A DNA stretch of 37,986 nucleotides from Betaproteobacteria bacterium (GTDB lineage: Bacteria; Pseudomonadota; Gammaproteobacteria; Burkholderiales; SG8-41), in contig JANXSE010000178.1 in assembly GCA_025356695.1 (NCBI GenBank), positions 1 through 37,986 of the forward strand, read 5' to 3'. Both the position numbers and the translations under genes were made by a program. This document shows, in pieces, positions 1 to 6,322 of this stretch. Within the stretch, counting starts at the first letter, position 1. Each line of letters opens with the position of its first letter. The notes below the pieces were generated by a model. It saw only the letters and a list, made by a program, of their open reading frames with translations. It was not told the origin of the DNA and searched no databases.

Positions 1-48
1 CCCGAAAATGGACGGCACCCGCTGCCAATGGCAAAATGCCTGCCCTAC

Positions 49-138
49 GGAAGCGTGGCGGAGCGGTTGATCGCACCAGTCTTGAAAACTGGCATGCCCG
101 CAAGGGCATCGTGAGTTCGAATCTCACCGCTTCCGCCA
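49..138 (+). tRNA. tRNA-Ser (anticodon UGA)
   Basis: Serine tRNA reading UCA-type codons. The 7-bp acceptor stem GGAAGCG pairs with CGCTTCC, followed by discriminator G135 and an encoded CCA (136-138). The anticodon loop CTTGAAA (81-87) carries TGA at 83-85. A long variable arm (GCCCGCAAGGGC region) marks a class II tRNA, and the T-loop is TTCGAAT. The gene is intact although its 3' end is the probable integration target of the integrase starting at 306, so the element appears to have restored the tRNA end on insertion. Confidence 0.97.
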
Positions 139-154
139 GAACCGCATCCGTAAT

Positions 155-233
155 CGTCCAAAGTAGTCCAAAAATACCGACGCCTTCCAATTTTTCCCTC
201 TATAAAATTAACCTATGCCGTCCAAATAAGTCC
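155..233. repeat. Degenerate repeats upstream of the integrase, probable arm-type sites
   Basis: CGTCCAAAGTAGTCC (155-169) recurs as CGTCCAAATAAGTCC (219-233), 13 of 15 bases identical and 64 bp apart. GTCCAAA also recurs in tandem at 156 and 166. Repeats between a tRNA target and an integrase gene are commonly arm-type binding sites for the integrase or excisionase. That role is inferred from position only. Confidence 0.45.
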
Positions 234-251
234 GATTGCAGCCGGTGAAAA

Positions 252-305
252 GGTGTGGTAAATAAGTGTGGTATCACATTTCTTACACTCAATAGTTACC
301 ACACC
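252..305 (+). promoter_or_regulatory. Paired GTGTGGTA repeats plus inverted copy abutting the integrase start
   Basis: GTGTGGTA occurs at 253-260 and 266-273 (13-bp period). An inverted copy, GTTACCACACC (295-305), ends at the base before the integrase ATG at 306. The reverse complement of the inverted copy matches the first direct copy at 10 of 11 bases. The layout suggests protein binding sites overlapping the integrase translation start, either integrase arm sites or an autoregulatory operator. Confidence 0.45.
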
Positions 306-1538
306 ATGGCAAAGCTCAATATCCTCAGTGATACGGCGTGCAAGAACGCCAACGCAATGGGCAATGAAATCCGCAAGTTGCATGACGGTGGAGGTCTTTA
401 CTTGTGGGTATATGCTGATGGTCGGAAGTATTGGCGGCTGCGCTACAAGATCGATGGTTCGGAAAAATCACTCTCCCTTGGCGTCTATCCTGCGACCCCG
501 CTGAAGAACGCCCGCAAGCGGCGTGATGAGGAACGTGCGCACCTGGATGCCGATCTGGATCCCGCAGCCGAGCGCCGCGCTGCCAAAGTGCGCCGACGTG
601 TCGCGGCCGGAAACTCTTTTGAGGCGGTGGCCCGTGAGTGGTGCGAGAAGCAGGCCAAGACATGGGTTAAGGGCCACGCTGACGATGTGATGCGTCGGTT
701 GGAGGGCAATGCCTTCCCCAAGATCGGACGCCGGCCTATATCGCAAATTGACGCGCCAGAGCTGCTTGCGGCACTTCGACCGATTGAGGAACGTGGTGCC
801 TACGATTTGGCGCACCGCGTGTTGCAGGTGTGCGGCCAAGTGTTCCGATATGGCATTGCGACCGGGCGGTGCTCGCACAATCTGGCCGCTGATCTGCGTG
901 GCGCCCTCACGCCCCACAAAAAGAAGCACCAACCCGCGGTGCGCCCTGATGATTTTCCGAGCCTGCTGCGCGCCATCGAAGTTTACGAAAAAATAGGCGA
1001 CAAGCAGACACGCCTTGCGCTCGAACTGCTGGCGCTGACGTTCACGCGGACGAATGAGCTGATCGGGGCGGAATGGACGGAGTTCGACCTTGAGTCCGCA
1101 ATATGGGTCGTGCCGGCAAAACGTATGAAGATGAAGGCCGAGCATCTGGTGCCGCTCTCGACGCAGGCGTTGGCGATTCTTGATGAGCTGAAGAAGATCG
1201 GTGGCGAGAGCCGCTTTGTTTTCCCTGGGCGCAACCGGGATAAGCCCATCAGCAACAACACGTTGTTATTCGCGCTCTACCGCCTCGGCTACAAGGGAAA
1301 AATGACCGGCCACGGCTTCCGAGCGGTGGCGAGCACCATGCTTAACGAGATGGGAAAGTTTCGCCCTGACGTAATTGAGCGCCAGCTTGCGCACTCCGAG
1401 CGGAATGAGGTGCGCGGTGCATATAACCGTGCCGAGTATCTGCCGGAGCGCAAGAAGATGATGCAGGCTTGGGCACACCACCTCGACGTAATCAGGGGCG
1501 GTGCCAAGGTCACGCCGATTAGAACGCGCGCTGCCTGA
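306..1538 (+). CDS. P4-type tyrosine recombinase/integrase of the island
   Basis: Site-specific recombinase that catalyses integration and excision of the element at the adjacent tRNA-Ser. The 410-residue protein has an N-terminal arm-binding domain of the DUF4102 type (about residues 5-90, including KLHDGGGLYLWV and the SLGVYP motif). A central SAM-like core-binding domain (about 105-200) and the catalytic domain (about 215-390) follow. Probable catalytic residues are Arg248 (in TFTRTNEL), a lysine near 275-277, His336 and Arg339 (GHGFR), His363 (QLAHS) and nucleophile Tyr373 (GAYNRAEY). ATG at 306 is preferred over GTG at 255 because the family begins just before the KLN..SD..CKNA segment and the upstream codons overlap repeats. 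The length is normal and no lesion is visible, so the enzyme is probably active. It lies about 170 bp after the tRNA, the classic arrangement. Confidence 0.95.
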   Translation: MAKLNILSDTACKNANAMGNEIRKLHDGGGLYLWVYADGRKYWRLRYKIDGSEKSLSLGVYPATPLKNARKRRDEERAHLDADLDPAAERRAAKVRRRVAAGNSFEAVAREWCEKQAKTWVKGHADDVMRRLEGNAFPKIGRRPISQIDAPELLAALRPIEERGAYDLAHRVLQVCGQVFRYGIATGRCSHNLAADLRGALTPHKKKHQPAVRPDDFPSLLRAIEVYEKIGDKQTRLALELLALTFTRTNELIGAEWTEFDLESAIWVVPAKRMKMKAEHLVPLSTQALAILDELKKIGGESRFVFPGRNRDKPISNNTLLFALYRLGYKGKMTGHGFRAVASTMLNEMGKFRPDVIERQLAHSERNEVRGAYNRAEYLPERKKMMQAWAHHLDVIRGGAKVTPIRTRAA

Positions 1539-1545
1539 TCGCATT

Positions 1546-2031
1546 ATGAGCCAGCCTAAGCCGCGGCCCCCAGGGCTCTGGATCGCCGAGCGCGGTCCGA
1601 GGGGCGCCGCAATGACAGATGCGGATCGGGTAGAGACGGGGAGAACACGCCTCCTTGAACTGCTTGCTGACCCCTATTGTTGGGAGGCTATGCAGGAATT
1701 GATTTCTGAAAAGCACCCGGCCCTGAAGCCGAGAGTCGGCCCCAAGCCAAAGCGAGGGACATGGGCTGGTGAGTTGCAGTGGCAAATGGAAAAGAAACCC
1801 GCTGGACGACCAGCGAGTCGCAGAAGTCAAAATATTGGCCGTCGCAAGATAGCGGAGGCATTGAGGCAAATTGGTAAGGCCAGTTCGTTCATTGATGCTG
1901 CGCGTCAAATAGCAAAGGCTAAAAACCCGAATCTCATCGATCGAAAGATTGAAATTGAGGCGAAACGCATCGCACAATCCATGTCAGATGCGGGCAAGGT
2001 ATCCAAGACTCTGAAAAAACCCCCTTATTGA
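1546..2031 (+). CDS. Hypothetical protein, island core
   Basis: Unrecognised basic protein of up to 161 residues. It begins 7 bp after the integrase stop, so the two are probably co-transcribed. Its first part contains LLELLADPYCWEAMQELI and then a Lys/Arg/Pro-rich stretch. The C-terminal half (KIAEALRQIGKASSFIDAA) looks helical and basic and may bind nucleic acid. An internal ATG at 1612 has a better Shine-Dalgarno sequence (GAGGGG, 7 bases upstream) and would give 139 residues. The first 22 codons are Pro/Arg/Gly-rich, so 1612 is a realistic alternative start. There is no signal peptide or membrane segment. Its position between an integrase and alpA suggests a mobility or maintenance accessory, but no function can be assigned. 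Confidence 0.6.
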   Translation: MSQPKPRPPGLWIAERGPRGAAMTDADRVETGRTRLLELLADPYCWEAMQELISEKHPALKPRVGPKPKRGTWAGELQWQMEKKPAGRPASRRSQNIGRRKIAEALRQIGKASSFIDAARQIAKAKNPNLIDRKIEIEAKRIAQSMSDAGKVSKTLKKPPY

Positions 2032-2115
2032 GCCTGAGTTAGCGGGTTTTAGTCAGCAAATTTTAGAACTACATTTTGCCGTGTTTATATCCATTCACAA
2101 CCGAGAGGATGCAAC

Positions 2116-2310
2116 ATGGCAAACGCAGCAGTATTACCTGAAACCGGATTTGTTCGGCTCGCGACAGTTTTGCAAATATTTCCCGTTAGCCGCTCAACGT
2201 GGTGGGCTGGCGTCGCATCTGGTCGCTTCCCGAAGCCTGTAAGGCTTGGGCCGCGCACGCCGGCATGGCGGGTTGAGGATGTCCGCTTACTTATCGAAGG
2301 CACGAAGTAA
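2116..2310 (+). CDS. alpA: AlpA-family DNA-binding regulator / putative excisionase
   Basis: Small (64 aa) MerR-like winged-helix protein of the AlpA/phage regulator family. Members activate integrase expression or act as excisionases for P4-type islands. The family pattern is visible: FVRLATVLQIFPVSRSTWW (recognition helix), then GRFPKPVRLGPRTPAWRVEDV, the wing, ending at LLIEGTK. The gene has a reasonable ribosome site (GAGAGGATGCAAC before the ATG) and lies about 0.6 kb after the integrase, on the same strand. Its probable targets are the repeats before the integrase. The length is typical and there is no sign of decay. Confidence 0.88.
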   Translation: MANAAVLPETGFVRLATVLQIFPVSRSTWWAGVASGRFPKPVRLGPRTPAWRVEDVRLLIEGTK

Positions 2311-2343
2311 CGTGCCGCCCCCCGAAAGCATGGTGGGTGAAGC

Positions 2344-2874
2344 ATGATAAAACGCCGCTATCAGCGCGATCCTAACGGGCAGCACGCGAGGCTCTATCAC
2401 GATATGTTGAAGAGCCCAGCGTGGGTTGCACTTTCCAGCTCTGCAATTCATCTGTTCGTAGATATGCGGCTCAAGCTCAACAGCTTCAACAACGGCAATA
2501 TCGATGCTGTGTTCAGTGAGTTGAGGCATCGGGGGTGGAAGTCGAAAACAACGATGCACAAGGCGCTACGTGAGCTGGAAACGCTGGGTTTCATCGTTAT
2601 GACGCGCCAAGGCGGCATCGCCAGCATGAGCAGGATTTGCAGTCTGTATCGCTTCACAGACATGGAAGCTTTCAATGTCCCGAAACTGGGCGTAACGGCA
2701 AGTAAGGCGACCCATGACTACCGGCGATTTACTTCACTGAGGGAAGCTCGTGCAGAAGTCTTGAAATCCGTAGTAGCGCGTTCGCAACGTCGTGAAGGCC
2801 GAGCGAATAGATCAAAAGTTCAAAAAACGGACATGACAAGTCCATTAGCTGTGCCTATACCGCTTCCGCATTAG
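2344..2874 (+). CDS. Helix-turn-helix protein, possible replication initiator of the element
   Basis: Protein of 176 residues starting 33 bp after alpA. The segment ARLYHDMLKSPAWVALS, then IHLFVDMRLK..NNGNID, resembles the winged-helix N-terminus of phage/plasmid replication and helix-turn-helix proteins. SKTTMHKALRELETLGFI (about residues 66-83) reads as a winged-helix recognition segment. It is basic, with no signal peptide. Proteins of this look often follow alpA in betaproteobacterial integrative elements. The last ~20 residues (after SKVQKTDM) look random, and the coding end overlaps 11 bp that match the tRNA-Ser 3' end (2859-2869), so the C-terminus may have been altered at an element boundary. 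The replication role is an inference. Confidence 0.6.
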   Translation: MIKRRYQRDPNGQHARLYHDMLKSPAWVALSSSAIHLFVDMRLKLNSFNNGNIDAVFSELRHRGWKSKTTMHKALRELETLGFIVMTRQGGIASMSRICSLYRFTDMEAFNVPKLGVTASKATHDYRRFTSLREARAEVLKSVVARSQRREGRANRSKVQKTDMTSPLAVPIPLPH

Positions 2875-3026
2875 GCCAGGAACTGGACACCATCACAGAT
2901 CAATAGGCCAGTAACTGGACTTTTCGCGGATGCTGATGAAGCACCTAAGGCCTTGTCAGCATTTGTTTTAGCCCAGACCGCAACGTGAAAGTCCTCATTC
3001 TCCAGATTGTGCAGAAACTGGACACC
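2873..3026. repeat. Three CAGNAACTGGAC repeats, possible insertion-sequence terminus
   Basis: AGGCCAGGAACTGGAC (2873-2888) recurs as AGGCCAGTAACTGGAC (2905-2920), 32 bp apart with 15 of 16 bases identical. A third unit, CAGAAACTGGACACC, lies at 3012-3026. Units 1 and 3 share AACTGGACACC. Multiple short repeats of this kind occur at the ends of IS21-family elements and also as replication iterons. There is no transposase in the window, so this would be a remnant if it is an IS end. It lies in the gene-free stretch 2875-3461. Confidence 0.45.
2930..2969 (+). terminator. Weak stem-loop with T-rich tail
   Basis: ATGCTGA (2930-2936) pairs with TCAGCAT (2956-2962) across a 19-base loop and is followed by TTGTTTT. 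It could end transcription of the helix-turn-helix gene that stops at 2874. The loop is long and the stem is AT-containing, so this is weak. Confidence 0.25.
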
Positions 3027-3073
3027 TTTATAGTATTGCCACCCCCTGCACGGATTACATAGGCTGGTTTCGC

Positions 3074-3093
3074 GCTAACCAGAGTGCTAACCA
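3074..3093. repeat. Paired GCTAACCA repeats (12-bp period)
   Basis: GCTAACCA at 3074-3081 and 3086-3093, starts exactly 12 bp apart. On the minus strand this reads TGGTTAGC twice. It has the same layout as the pairs at 253-273, 7225-7246 and 10084-10107. No integrase lies beside it. It may be a relic of integrase arm sites. Confidence 0.4.
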
Positions 3094-3229
3094 CGGTCAC
3101 GTATTCCCCGACGGTTGGCTTGGAGGTCGCGTCCAAGATAGCCGACTTTGGTGTTTGCCATCCTGTTCACCAAAATCCGACCTGGCGAGGCGCAGATCTC
3201 AACTTGCCACCAGAAAAGGGCGATTTTTC

Positions 3230-3251
3230 TGGCAACCATCGTGGCAACCAT
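3230..3251. repeat. Paired TGGCAACCAT repeats (12-bp period) beside a hairpin
   Basis: TGGCAACCAT at 3230-3239 and 3242-3251, starts 12 bp apart. Just upstream, CCAGAAAA (3210-3217) can pair with TTTTTCTGG ending at 3232, a terminator-like hairpin overlapping the first repeat. The rest of the stretch 2875-3461 has no convincing gene. It also contains a run of ten G at 3331-3340 and the structured repeat at 3351. Confidence 0.4.
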
Positions 3252-3350
3252 GGGAGTAACTAGTCATCCATCAAAGGATTATGGCGTTAGAAATGGGCGA
3301 ACCTGGTTCGCAATTGTTCATCAAGCAGACGGGGGGGGGGAAATGTCGCG

Positions 3351-3411
3351 CCGTTCGCGGTTGCCCGATGGGTGGTCTACGCCTTTTGTCGTGCCGTTCG
3401 CTGTTTCACGG
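3351..3411 (+). repeat. Structured repeat copy C (two CCGTTCGC boxes 43 bp apart)
   Basis: The boxes CCGTTCGCGGTTG (3351) and CCGTTCGCTGTTTCACGGG (3394) match copies A (4579) and B (7489) with identical 43-bp spacing. The ~20 bases between them (3364-3383) are unrelated to A and B. Conserved flanks with a replaced centre suggest the boxes matter structurally, or that recombination occurred between them. Downstream, C diverges from A and B. Confidence 0.55.
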
Positions 3412-3461
3412 GAAGCTGAAACGGCTTCCGGAAGCCAGTGAAATCTTGCTGGCCCAAACGC

Positions 3462-3719
3462 CTATTTGGATCGGCGGTGCGGAGCGGCCGTTAAGGATAG
3501 TGACCCGAGTATTTTCTCGTAGTCAAATCCAATAGCCTCTGCAAGCATTAGAAATTCAACTACATCGAGCCTGCGCTCACCATTCTCGTATTTGGAGACG
3601 AACGACTGCGGGCGCCCGAGTTGAAGGGCAACGGTGCGCTGAGAAAGGCCGCTGTTCCTGCGAGCCTCAATGAGGAGCGAGAGAAGCTTTTGGTAGCGCC
3701 CTGAATACAGCGACTTCAA
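3462..3719 (-). CDS. XRE-family (Cro/CI-type) helix-turn-helix regulator
   Basis: DNA-binding regulator of about 85 residues. The HTH_3 domain is clear: LLIEARRNSGLSQRTVALQL, then GRPQSFVSKYENGERRLDV and a following helix FLMLAEAIGFD. I chose the TTG at 3719 because the family starts with a MKSxY..xYxxLL segment, which follows this codon here. A TTG at 3761 would add 14 hydrophobic residues and also has no properly spaced ribosome site. It is the only minus-strand regulator in this part of the island. A perfect 13-bp palindrome lies 50-60 bp upstream and is its likely operator. No toxin partner is visible beside it, so it is probably a solitary regulator. Confidence 0.8.
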   Translation of the reverse strand: MKSLYSGRYQKLLSLLIEARRNSGLSQRTVALQLGRPQSFVSKYENGERRLDVVEFLMLAEAIGFDYEKILGSLSLTAAPHRRSK

Positions 3720-3769
3720 TGGGAAAGCACTTGTGGAGAGTAACAATCCACAAATGATCAATCCTGTTA

Positions 3770-3782
3770 TGGGATAATCCCA
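3770..3782. promoter_or_regulatory. Palindromic operator candidate for the XRE regulator
   Basis: TGGGATAATCCCA is a perfect 13-bp palindrome between the XRE gene (minus strand) and the membrane-protein gene at 3830 (plus strand). It could let the regulator control both. A looser palindrome with the same half-sites, TTGGG-7-CCCAA, is at 4451-4467. Confidence 0.5.
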
Positions 3783-3829
3783 AAATAGGATATTTTGATC
3801 GACCCAATCAGCAACCCCAAATCAGCCGA

Positions 3830-4078
3830 ATGATTTCAGTCGTCCTATCGCTGGGATATACGTTGGCATCGCTAGCCTTCGTATTTGTGCTGACGTTCGT
3901 TGCCGGAGTTTGGGTCGTGGCGCAGATTTTCGAGGATGGAAAGGGGCCTCCGGGTCAGGTCGTAATTGCCGTCCTTGTTGCTGTTTCGGCCATTACAGCC
4001 TATGCCGTCGTGATTCAGGGTTCTGGCTCAAGATCCGAGTGTGTCGAATACACGCCGCAGGGATCAGGGCACTGCTAA
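3830..4078 (+). CDS. Small two-helix membrane protein
   Basis: Unrecognised protein of 82 residues. Two hydrophobic segments (about residues 4-34 and 43-62) predict two transmembrane helices with a short hydrophilic loop (EDGKGPPGQ). A short polar tail with two cysteines (SECVEY, GHC) follows. There is no clear ribosome site before the ATG. The gene is divergent from the XRE regulator with the palindromic operator between them, and 28 bp from the lipoprotein gene downstream, suggesting a small envelope unit. Function unknown. Confidence 0.5.
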   Translation: MISVVLSLGYTLASLAFVFVLTFVAGVWVVAQIFEDGKGPPGQVVIAVLVAVSAITAYAVVIQGSGSRSECVEYTPQGSGHC

Positions 4079-4106
4079 TTCATACATACCGCGAACGGGA
4101 GAGCAA

Positions 4107-4364
4107 ATGAACGCTATTAAACGCAGCGCCCTTCTATGCATTGCGCTGGCGCTGACCGCCTGCGCGGCACGCATTAATGATGCCACAATGAAGGACGGCA
4201 AGCCCGGCCATATCGCGGTCTGCGGGGGCACAGCGCGCGCCTGGGATGTGTGCTACGACGGCGCCAACAAAACCTGCGCCAATGGCTTCACAATCCTCGA
4301 CCGCGATGAGTTGCAAGATCAGTATGGCGTGAGGCGCACCCTTTACTTCCGCTGCAAGGCGTAA
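4107..4364 (+). CDS. Small putative lipoprotein
   Basis: Protein of 85 residues with a classic lipoprotein signal: MNAIKRSALLCIALALTAC, with lipobox LTAC and Cys19 as the acylation site. The mature part is about 67 residues and has four further cysteines (AVCGG, DVCYD, KTCANG, FRCKA), which could form two disulfides in the periplasm. ATG 4107 is preceded by a purine-rich GGGAGAG ribosome site, so the longer frame from 4041 is rejected. It follows the small membrane protein by 28 bp. Function unknown. Confidence 0.75.
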   Translation: MNAIKRSALLCIALALTACAARINDATMKDGKPGHIAVCGGTARAWDVCYDGANKTCANGFTILDRDELQDQYGVRRTLYFRCKA

Positions 4365-4428
4365 TCGCGTCGCCGCAGCGGAAATCCTAAGCCGTGAAGA
4401 CGACCAAGACATGAGCGAAGAAAAAGTA

Positions 4429-4488
4429 TGCCCGTGAACCACGCTCTCTCTTGGGAATAATGCCCAAAAGGGCGCCTTTTCACGGGCA
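4429..4488 (+). repeat. Long nested hairpin with 10-bp perfect arms
   Basis: TGCCCGTGAA (4429-4438) and TTCACGGGCA (4479-4488) are perfect inverted repeats. Inside are TTGGG...CCCAA (4451-4467) and GCCC-AAAA-GGGC (4462-4473). The outer arms echo the inner stem of repeat copies A and B (TGCCCCGTGGAAA...TTTCACGGGG). It may be a terminator-like structure for the lipoprotein gene or a diverged relative of that repeat family. Confidence 0.5.
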
Positions 4489-4570
4489 GGGTTTCAAGAT
4501 AATTGAGCAGTCAGAGCTTGTCAACGCGCGCCGAGGCGATTCAACACGGTTGATCGAGATAGTGGAATGA
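4460..4570 (+). CDS. Possible 36-residue peptide
   Basis: Short open frame starting ATGCCCAAAAGG and ending TGA at 4568-4570, just before repeat copy A. The composition is plausible for a protein (the second half reads ARRGDSTRLIEIVE), but the start lies inside the nested hairpin and has only a weak GGGA upstream. It is listed because a small frame also precedes copy B (7314-7481). It may be the tail of a disrupted gene. Confidence 0.2.
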   Translation: MPKRAPFHGQGFKIIEQSELVNARRGDSTRLIEIVE

Positions 4571-4578
4571 CAGACACA

Positions 4579-4680
4579 CCGTTCGCGGTTGTATGCCCCG
4601 TGGAAAATGTCGTTTGTCGCTCCGTTCGCTGTTTCACGGGGAACGGTGTAACGTCTAGCGGTGGGCGCCACCAACAATTC
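4579..4680 (+). repeat. Structured repeat copy A, running into the downstream gene
   Basis: 102 bp that match copy B (7489-7590) at 95 positions by my count, with no gaps. Two CCGTTCGC boxes (4579, 4622) are 43 bp apart, and either could pair with GAACGG (4641-4646). Between them CCCCGTG(G)AAA can pair with TTTCACGGGG. The element ends inside the coding start of the gene at 4661. It could be a cis-acting RNA with alternative folds or a mobile/recombination site. Confidence 0.7.
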
Positions 4681-5062
4681 AGGCTCGATCGAACACCGGC
4701 AGTTTGAGGATTGGAAAGAGCGCGTCCGGAACGGCGAACCGCTCTATCCGTGGACAAGGCTCACCGAGCGCGACGTGGAACTAGCCTGCCGGGACGATCT
4801 GATTGCGCTACTCGGGCAGCCTCGGCGCCCAGGCATCGACTTCGGGTTGCTGACGTGCGGTATGCGCTACGCCCTCGCAGTCCTGAACAGGGGAGTGACG
4901 CGCTTCCCTGCCTTTGCTTCGGAAATCGTGGGAACCCTCGGCAACGCGGCGATCCCCTACCTTCTGAGCTGGTATGCGGCGCGGTGGGACCCGCGCTTTC
5001 TTGGTGGCCCCGTCGACAGTGACGCCGTGGCGGAAAGCTATGGGCGAACGACGGCGCGCTGA
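4661..5062 (+). CDS. Hypothetical protein with shared repeat-derived N-terminus
   Basis: Unrecognised 133-residue protein starting at GTG 4661 within repeat copy A, without a visible Shine-Dalgarno sequence. Residues 1-24 (xGATNNSGSIEH...WKERVRNG) align without gaps to residues 1-24 of the protease encoded at 7571, although the rest of the two proteins is unrelated. The remainder (LTERDVELACRDDLIALLG, FGLLTCGMRYALAVL, FASEIVGTLGNAAIPYLLSWY) looks helical and mostly soluble. There is no signal peptide. The C-terminal end overlaps a convergent minus-strand frame (5038-5268) by 25 bp. Function unknown. Confidence 0.5.
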   Translation: MGATNNSGSIEHRQFEDWKERVRNGEPLYPWTRLTERDVELACRDDLIALLGQPRRPGIDFGLLTCGMRYALAVLNRGVTRFPAFASEIVGTLGNAAIPYLLSWYAARWDPRFLGGPVDSDAVAESYGRTTAR

Positions 5063-5268
5063 TTGTTGCGTCGTTTGGTCAACTCTCGCCGCGCATGCTT
5101 GCGCGCTGAACGTGTAACCTCGGGGTGCGTGAGAATGGTCTGCAACTGCTGGTGGGTCAGAGCGGGGTAATATGGTGCCTGCATGCCACCGCACGCCGCC
5201 CACCGAGGCAGTTGTGGCTGAAGCATCGGCCGGCCATCAATAATAAGAATGCTAGGGGCAATGGACAT
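5038..5268 (-). CDS. Possible small basic hypothetical protein
   Basis: Minus-strand frame of 76 residues. Its second half (YYPALTHQQLQTILTHPEV then ARKHARRELTKRRNNQ) looks like a real helical basic protein, and its codon use is not that of a shadow. It fills most of the gap between the genes at 4661 and 5326, neither of which covers it except for 25 bp at its 3' end. The ribosome site is poor, and ATG codons at 5226 or 5184 are possible alternatives. No family recognised. Confidence 0.4.
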   Translation of the reverse strand: MSIAPSILIIDGRPMLQPQLPRWAACGGMQAPYYPALTHQQLQTILTHPEVTRSARKHARRELTKRRNNQRAVVRP

Positions 5269-5325
5269 AAAGCAACTGAACCTAAGTCTAGCTAATGTGA
5301 CATCCTAATACCGCATCGAGGCATC

Positions 5326-6270
5326 ATGCAACTGACAATCTGGCAAAAAATCGGCATCGTATTGTCTATAATCTGGGCAGCCGGGGCGGCGCTTCACCAA
5401 CATAATGACACTGTCGAGGACGCGAAGAATTTCGGTGCCCTCTCGTTCAATACGTGCGCGGACACCAAAGACCTGGCGCACGATTCGAATCTGTCCCCGT
5501 GCGAGCAGGAAAAGGCCAAGGGCGTCGCGCTATTCATGCAAGGCGATTTGGCTAACTGTGCGCTCGCTGCGCTAGTTCCGATTCCCTTCGCATGGATCGC
5601 CGTCTACGTGTTCGCATGGTTTGGCCGTGCCTTACTCATCGGCTTGCCCGCGGTGATTCCTTGGAGGAGCTTGTCACTCCTTCGAAAAATATTCGTCGGG
5701 ATTGCGGCGGCAACGAGCGTCGCCGCAGCTTCTTTTGGGGTAATGACGGCCCTAAGTTTTTACACCGACTCGCTGACACCTGTGGTTCCGTCACCTTTTA
5801 GCGGCGTGAGCGAATCGGGCGAAAACCTCGTCGTCGCTCAAGGCACCTGGTCGCGCGAGGGCTCGCGCGGTGAAGGGTCCGCGATGGCATTTCCGTTGCA
5901 GACGTCGAAGATTTACTGCATGAAGAATGAAAACCGGTGCGTTGAGTCGAAGGCGTCTGTCAGTGGCAATGCGCTAATTGTCGATCGGATCGAATATGAC
6001 CTCGAGTCGTGGTCACCTACGACGATCGTGTTCACGAACGAAACGCCGTGCGCCAAGGAGGTGTTCACCATCGACCGCAAAACTCAAGCGGTGAACGGCG
6101 TCGGTCACCATCTCGAATCGAACTTAAAAATGTGCAACATGCGCTTTGCCGGCGAGCCCGAGAGGGAGTGGAAATATCACCTCGTGGGGGGATTCAAGGT
6201 CTATTGGGATCTACGACAAAAGAACCGGCCGGCCGCTCTCCGAATCATCCAAGCATTCTTCGGGAACTGA
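5326..6270 (+). CDS. Hypothetical inner-membrane protein with periplasmic C-terminal domain
   Basis: 314-residue protein. A hydrophobic N-terminal segment (IGIVLSIIWAAGAAL, about 9-23) is followed by a polar loop with two cysteines (NTCADTKDLAH...SPCEQEKAKG). Two more membrane helices follow (about 76-105 and 123-145). The last ~160 residues are polar, with cysteines (IYCMKNENRCVES, ETPCAKEV, KMCNMRF), probably a periplasmic disulfide-bonded domain. The IWAAGA...loop...ALVPIPFAWIAVYV layout is a recurring arrangement in uncharacterised proteobacterial proteins. A GAGG ribosome site precedes the ATG. No catalytic motif is visible, and function is unknown. Confidence 0.7.
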   Translation: MQLTIWQKIGIVLSIIWAAGAALHQHNDTVEDAKNFGALSFNTCADTKDLAHDSNLSPCEQEKAKGVALFMQGDLANCALAALVPIPFAWIAVYVFAWFGRALLIGLPAVIPWRSLSLLRKIFVGIAAATSVAAASFGVMTALSFYTDSLTPVVPSPFSGVSESGENLVVAQGTWSREGSRGEGSAMAFPLQTSKIYCMKNENRCVESKASVSGNALIVDRIEYDLESWSPTTIVFTNETPCAKEVFTIDRKTQAVNGVGHHLESNLKMCNMRFAGEPEREWKYHLVGGFKVYWDLRQKNRPAALRIIQAFFGN

Positions 6271-6322
6271 GGGAAGTAGCAATGGCATCAGGCAGATGCT
6301 ACGCCATCGGCATGGGCTACAG

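Noticed and set aside
36..248. Plus-strand frame of 70 codons
   Set aside because: It is the translation of the tRNA-Ser gene and its flank.
3148..3535. Two overlapping plus-strand frames of 84-97 codons
   Set aside because: They run through the 10-G tract, repeat copy C and the reverse of the XRE gene. They have no protein-like pattern and no ribosome site.
3462..4078. Toxin-antitoxin pair (XRE plus neighbour)
   Set aside because: The neighbouring gene is a divergent membrane protein without toxin motifs, and no RelE/HigB/HipA-type partner is adjacent.
4480..4757. Minus-strand frames similar to ones at 7453-7674
   Set aside because: Their similarity only reflects the shared repeat copies A and B read backwards, and the frames break outside the repeat.
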